A stretch of 43,922 nucleotides of DNA from Bacillota bacterium (GTDB taxonomy: Bacteria > Bacillota > Clostridia > Lachnospirales > Lachnospiraceae): NCBI GenBank assembly GCA_023391695.1, contig JAEWAK010000006.1:1-43922 (forward strand), read 5' to 3'. Both the position numbers and the translations under genes were made by a program. This document shows positions 43,060-43,922 of the stretch, in pieces (position 1 is the stretch's first letter; the number at the start of each line of letters is the position of its first letter). The notes below the pieces were generated by a model, which saw nothing but the letters and a program-made list of their open reading frames with translations, was not told the origin of the DNA and searched no databases.

Positions 43060-43791
43060 TTATAGAAGCTCCAGATATCCAAAACAAAGGCTCCGTTTTC
43101 CGCCCAACCCACGTTGATACAGGTATTGAAGCAAATATGGTTCTCCTTCTATTTTTAAGACACCCAAAGAACTTGCGATTTTCATTTCATAACAACTAAC
43201 AATCACCTTTTTCATTTTTACAGGTATAATTTGTAAATTTTCAATATCATAACCAATATCTCTATCAAACTTTCCTTCCAGTTCACTCTTAAGATTTCTC
43301 TTTAAGATGCTTTCTGCCATGTCATCTTCAAAAGTATAAAACCAGTCCTTTCCCGTATCCCGATCGTGATCTCTTATTACAATCGGGGACAGGGTATTAA
43401 AAGTGGCTTTCCTCCCGGTTATTACCTTTTCTTTCTCACTATGGATATTAACAAGCTTGATTTCATTATTATCCGAGAACTTGTACCATACATACTTTTG
43501 ACTGCATAGAGCATTGTACAGCTCTATACCTAAACAAGAATCCGTTGTACATAGATTCAATACCATTCTTTTACCCTTAACATATATGTAGTCTTTATAA
43601 AACTGGGTTTCAGGTACAAAATATACCGACATAGCAAAATCTTTGTTATTATTTTTACCATTTCCATATAGTTCCTGATAAGTATTCGGGTTACTTCTTT
43701 CCATACAAAATTTTAGGTATGAAATAATTTTTCTCCGATAATCAAATGGTACCATTTCATTTCGCAGTTCAAATGTAAAATGAAGTCTCAT
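43060..43791 (-). CDS. cas6: CRISPR RNA-processing endoribonuclease Cas6
   Basis: This 243-residue RAMP-fold protein begins MRLHFTFELRNEMVPFDYRR and ends with the Gly-rich loop GLGGKRSLCFGYLELL, the typical Cas6 C-terminus that grips the crRNA. It cleaves the pre-crRNA inside each repeat. It is the first gene of the cas operon, 26 bases upstream of cas8b. The ribosome site is weak (GTGAG just before the ATG), and a hairpin-forming inverted repeat sits directly upstream. Confidence 0.93.
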   Translation of the reverse strand: MRLHFTFELRNEMVPFDYRRKIISYLKFCMERSNPNTYQELYGNGKNNNKDFAMSVYFVPETQFYKDYIYVKGKRMVLNLCTTDSCLGIELYNALCSQKYVWYKFSDNNEIKLVNIHSEKEKVITGRKATFNTLSPIVIRDHDRDTGKDWFYTFEDDMAESILKRNLKSELEGKFDRDIGYDIENLQIIPVKMKKVIVSCYEMKIASSLGVLKIEGEPYLLQYLYQRGLGGKRSLCFGYLELL

Positions 43792-43804
43792 TTTCTCACG
43801 TATA

Positions 43805-43832
43805 ATCCAATTATCTTAGATGGTAATTGGAT
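43805..43832. promoter_or_regulatory. inverted repeat just upstream of cas6
   Basis: ATCCAATTA and TAATTGGAT form perfect 9-base arms around 10 bases, ending 14 bases before the cas6 start codon. It could be an operator or an RNA hairpin that controls translation. On the plus strand it is followed by TTTTT, so it could also terminate antisense transcription. Confidence 0.45.
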
Positions 43833-43922
43833 TTTTCCTTTCTCCCAGATTCTCTGGGCATTTTAATCCATCTCTGATATATTTTGAAAAGGCACTGTGG
43901 ATCTGTATCTATTTTTTTACAG

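Noticed and set aside
35573..43791. A variant or incomplete CRISPR type
   Set aside because: All eight expected subtype I-B genes are present, in usual order, with intact catalytic motifs; it is a standard complete locus.

Overview
The window looks like a chromosomal segment of a low-GC anaerobic Firmicute, most likely a plant-fibre-degrading Lachnospiraceae-type clostridium. This rests on AT-rich intergenic DNA, strong AGGAGG-type ribosome sites, a subtype I-B CRISPR-Cas locus, a PRD/PTS sugar locus, and a GH115/GH43 hemicellulase pair. The taxonomic call is inference. No rRNA or tRNA gene was seen.

Layout. (a) 1-4.1 kb: start of a leftward gene, a Thr/Pro-linker lipoprotein with a duplicated domain, a small MITE-like element and a membrane-anchored trigger-factor/FKBP-like protein. 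(b) 4.3-12.35 kb, leftward: a polymorphic-toxin island. A 1541-residue secreted toxin has four FN3 repeats, acidic Ca-binding-type repeats, a VWA domain, a pretoxin region and a C-terminal AHH nuclease. Three tandem Imm11-like (DUF1629) immunity genes follow, with decayed toxin-tail scars between them. Next come the corpse of a Tox-REase-5-like toxin with three in-frame stops and its intact Imm52-like partner. (c) 12.7-19.7 kb, leftward: a P-loop kinase and a PTS locus (BglG/LicR-type regulator, EIIA, EIIB, UlaA-type EIIC, TPR protein, class II aldolase). A second MITE-like copy sits between the regulator and EIIA. (d) 20.2-21.8 kb: an ECF sigma factor overlapping a membrane-anchored partner. 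(e) 22.2-30.3 kb, leftward: a visibly GC-richer insert with a GH115 xylan alpha-glucuronidase and a GH43 enzyme that share a nearly identical C-terminal module. Both have frameshift damage at the tail. The insert is flanked by directly repeated pieces of the local chromosome: the 3' end of the sigma partner and the 3' end of a DUF6933-like gene. (f) 30.6-33.1 kb: remnants of an AraC-type regulator and of an IS21 IstB gene, the second partner fragment, and two small genes. (g) 33.4-43.8 kb: a 30-repeat CRISPR array, its leader, and a complete leftward operon cas6-cas8b-cas7-cas5-cas3-cas4-cas1-cas2.

How the genes work together. The cas operon and array form one adaptive immune unit: Cas6 makes crRNA, Cas8b/7/5 form Cascade, Cas3 degrades DNA, and Cas4/1/2 acquire spacers. 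The PTS genes would import and phosphorylate a sugar or sugar acid whose phosphate is later split by the aldolase. The GH115 and GH43 enzymes would jointly remove glucuronosyl and arabinosyl branches from xylan outside the cell. The toxin island fits contact-dependent or secreted competition between kin, and shows successive toxin replacement and immunity-gene hoarding.

The most notable points are the triplicated immunity units with toxin-tail scars, the nonsense-riddled but frame-intact Tox-REase-5 relic beside a live immunity gene, the GC-rich xylan island bracketed by a duplicated chromosomal junction, and the 18- and 51-nt spacers in an otherwise 35-37-nt CRISPR array.
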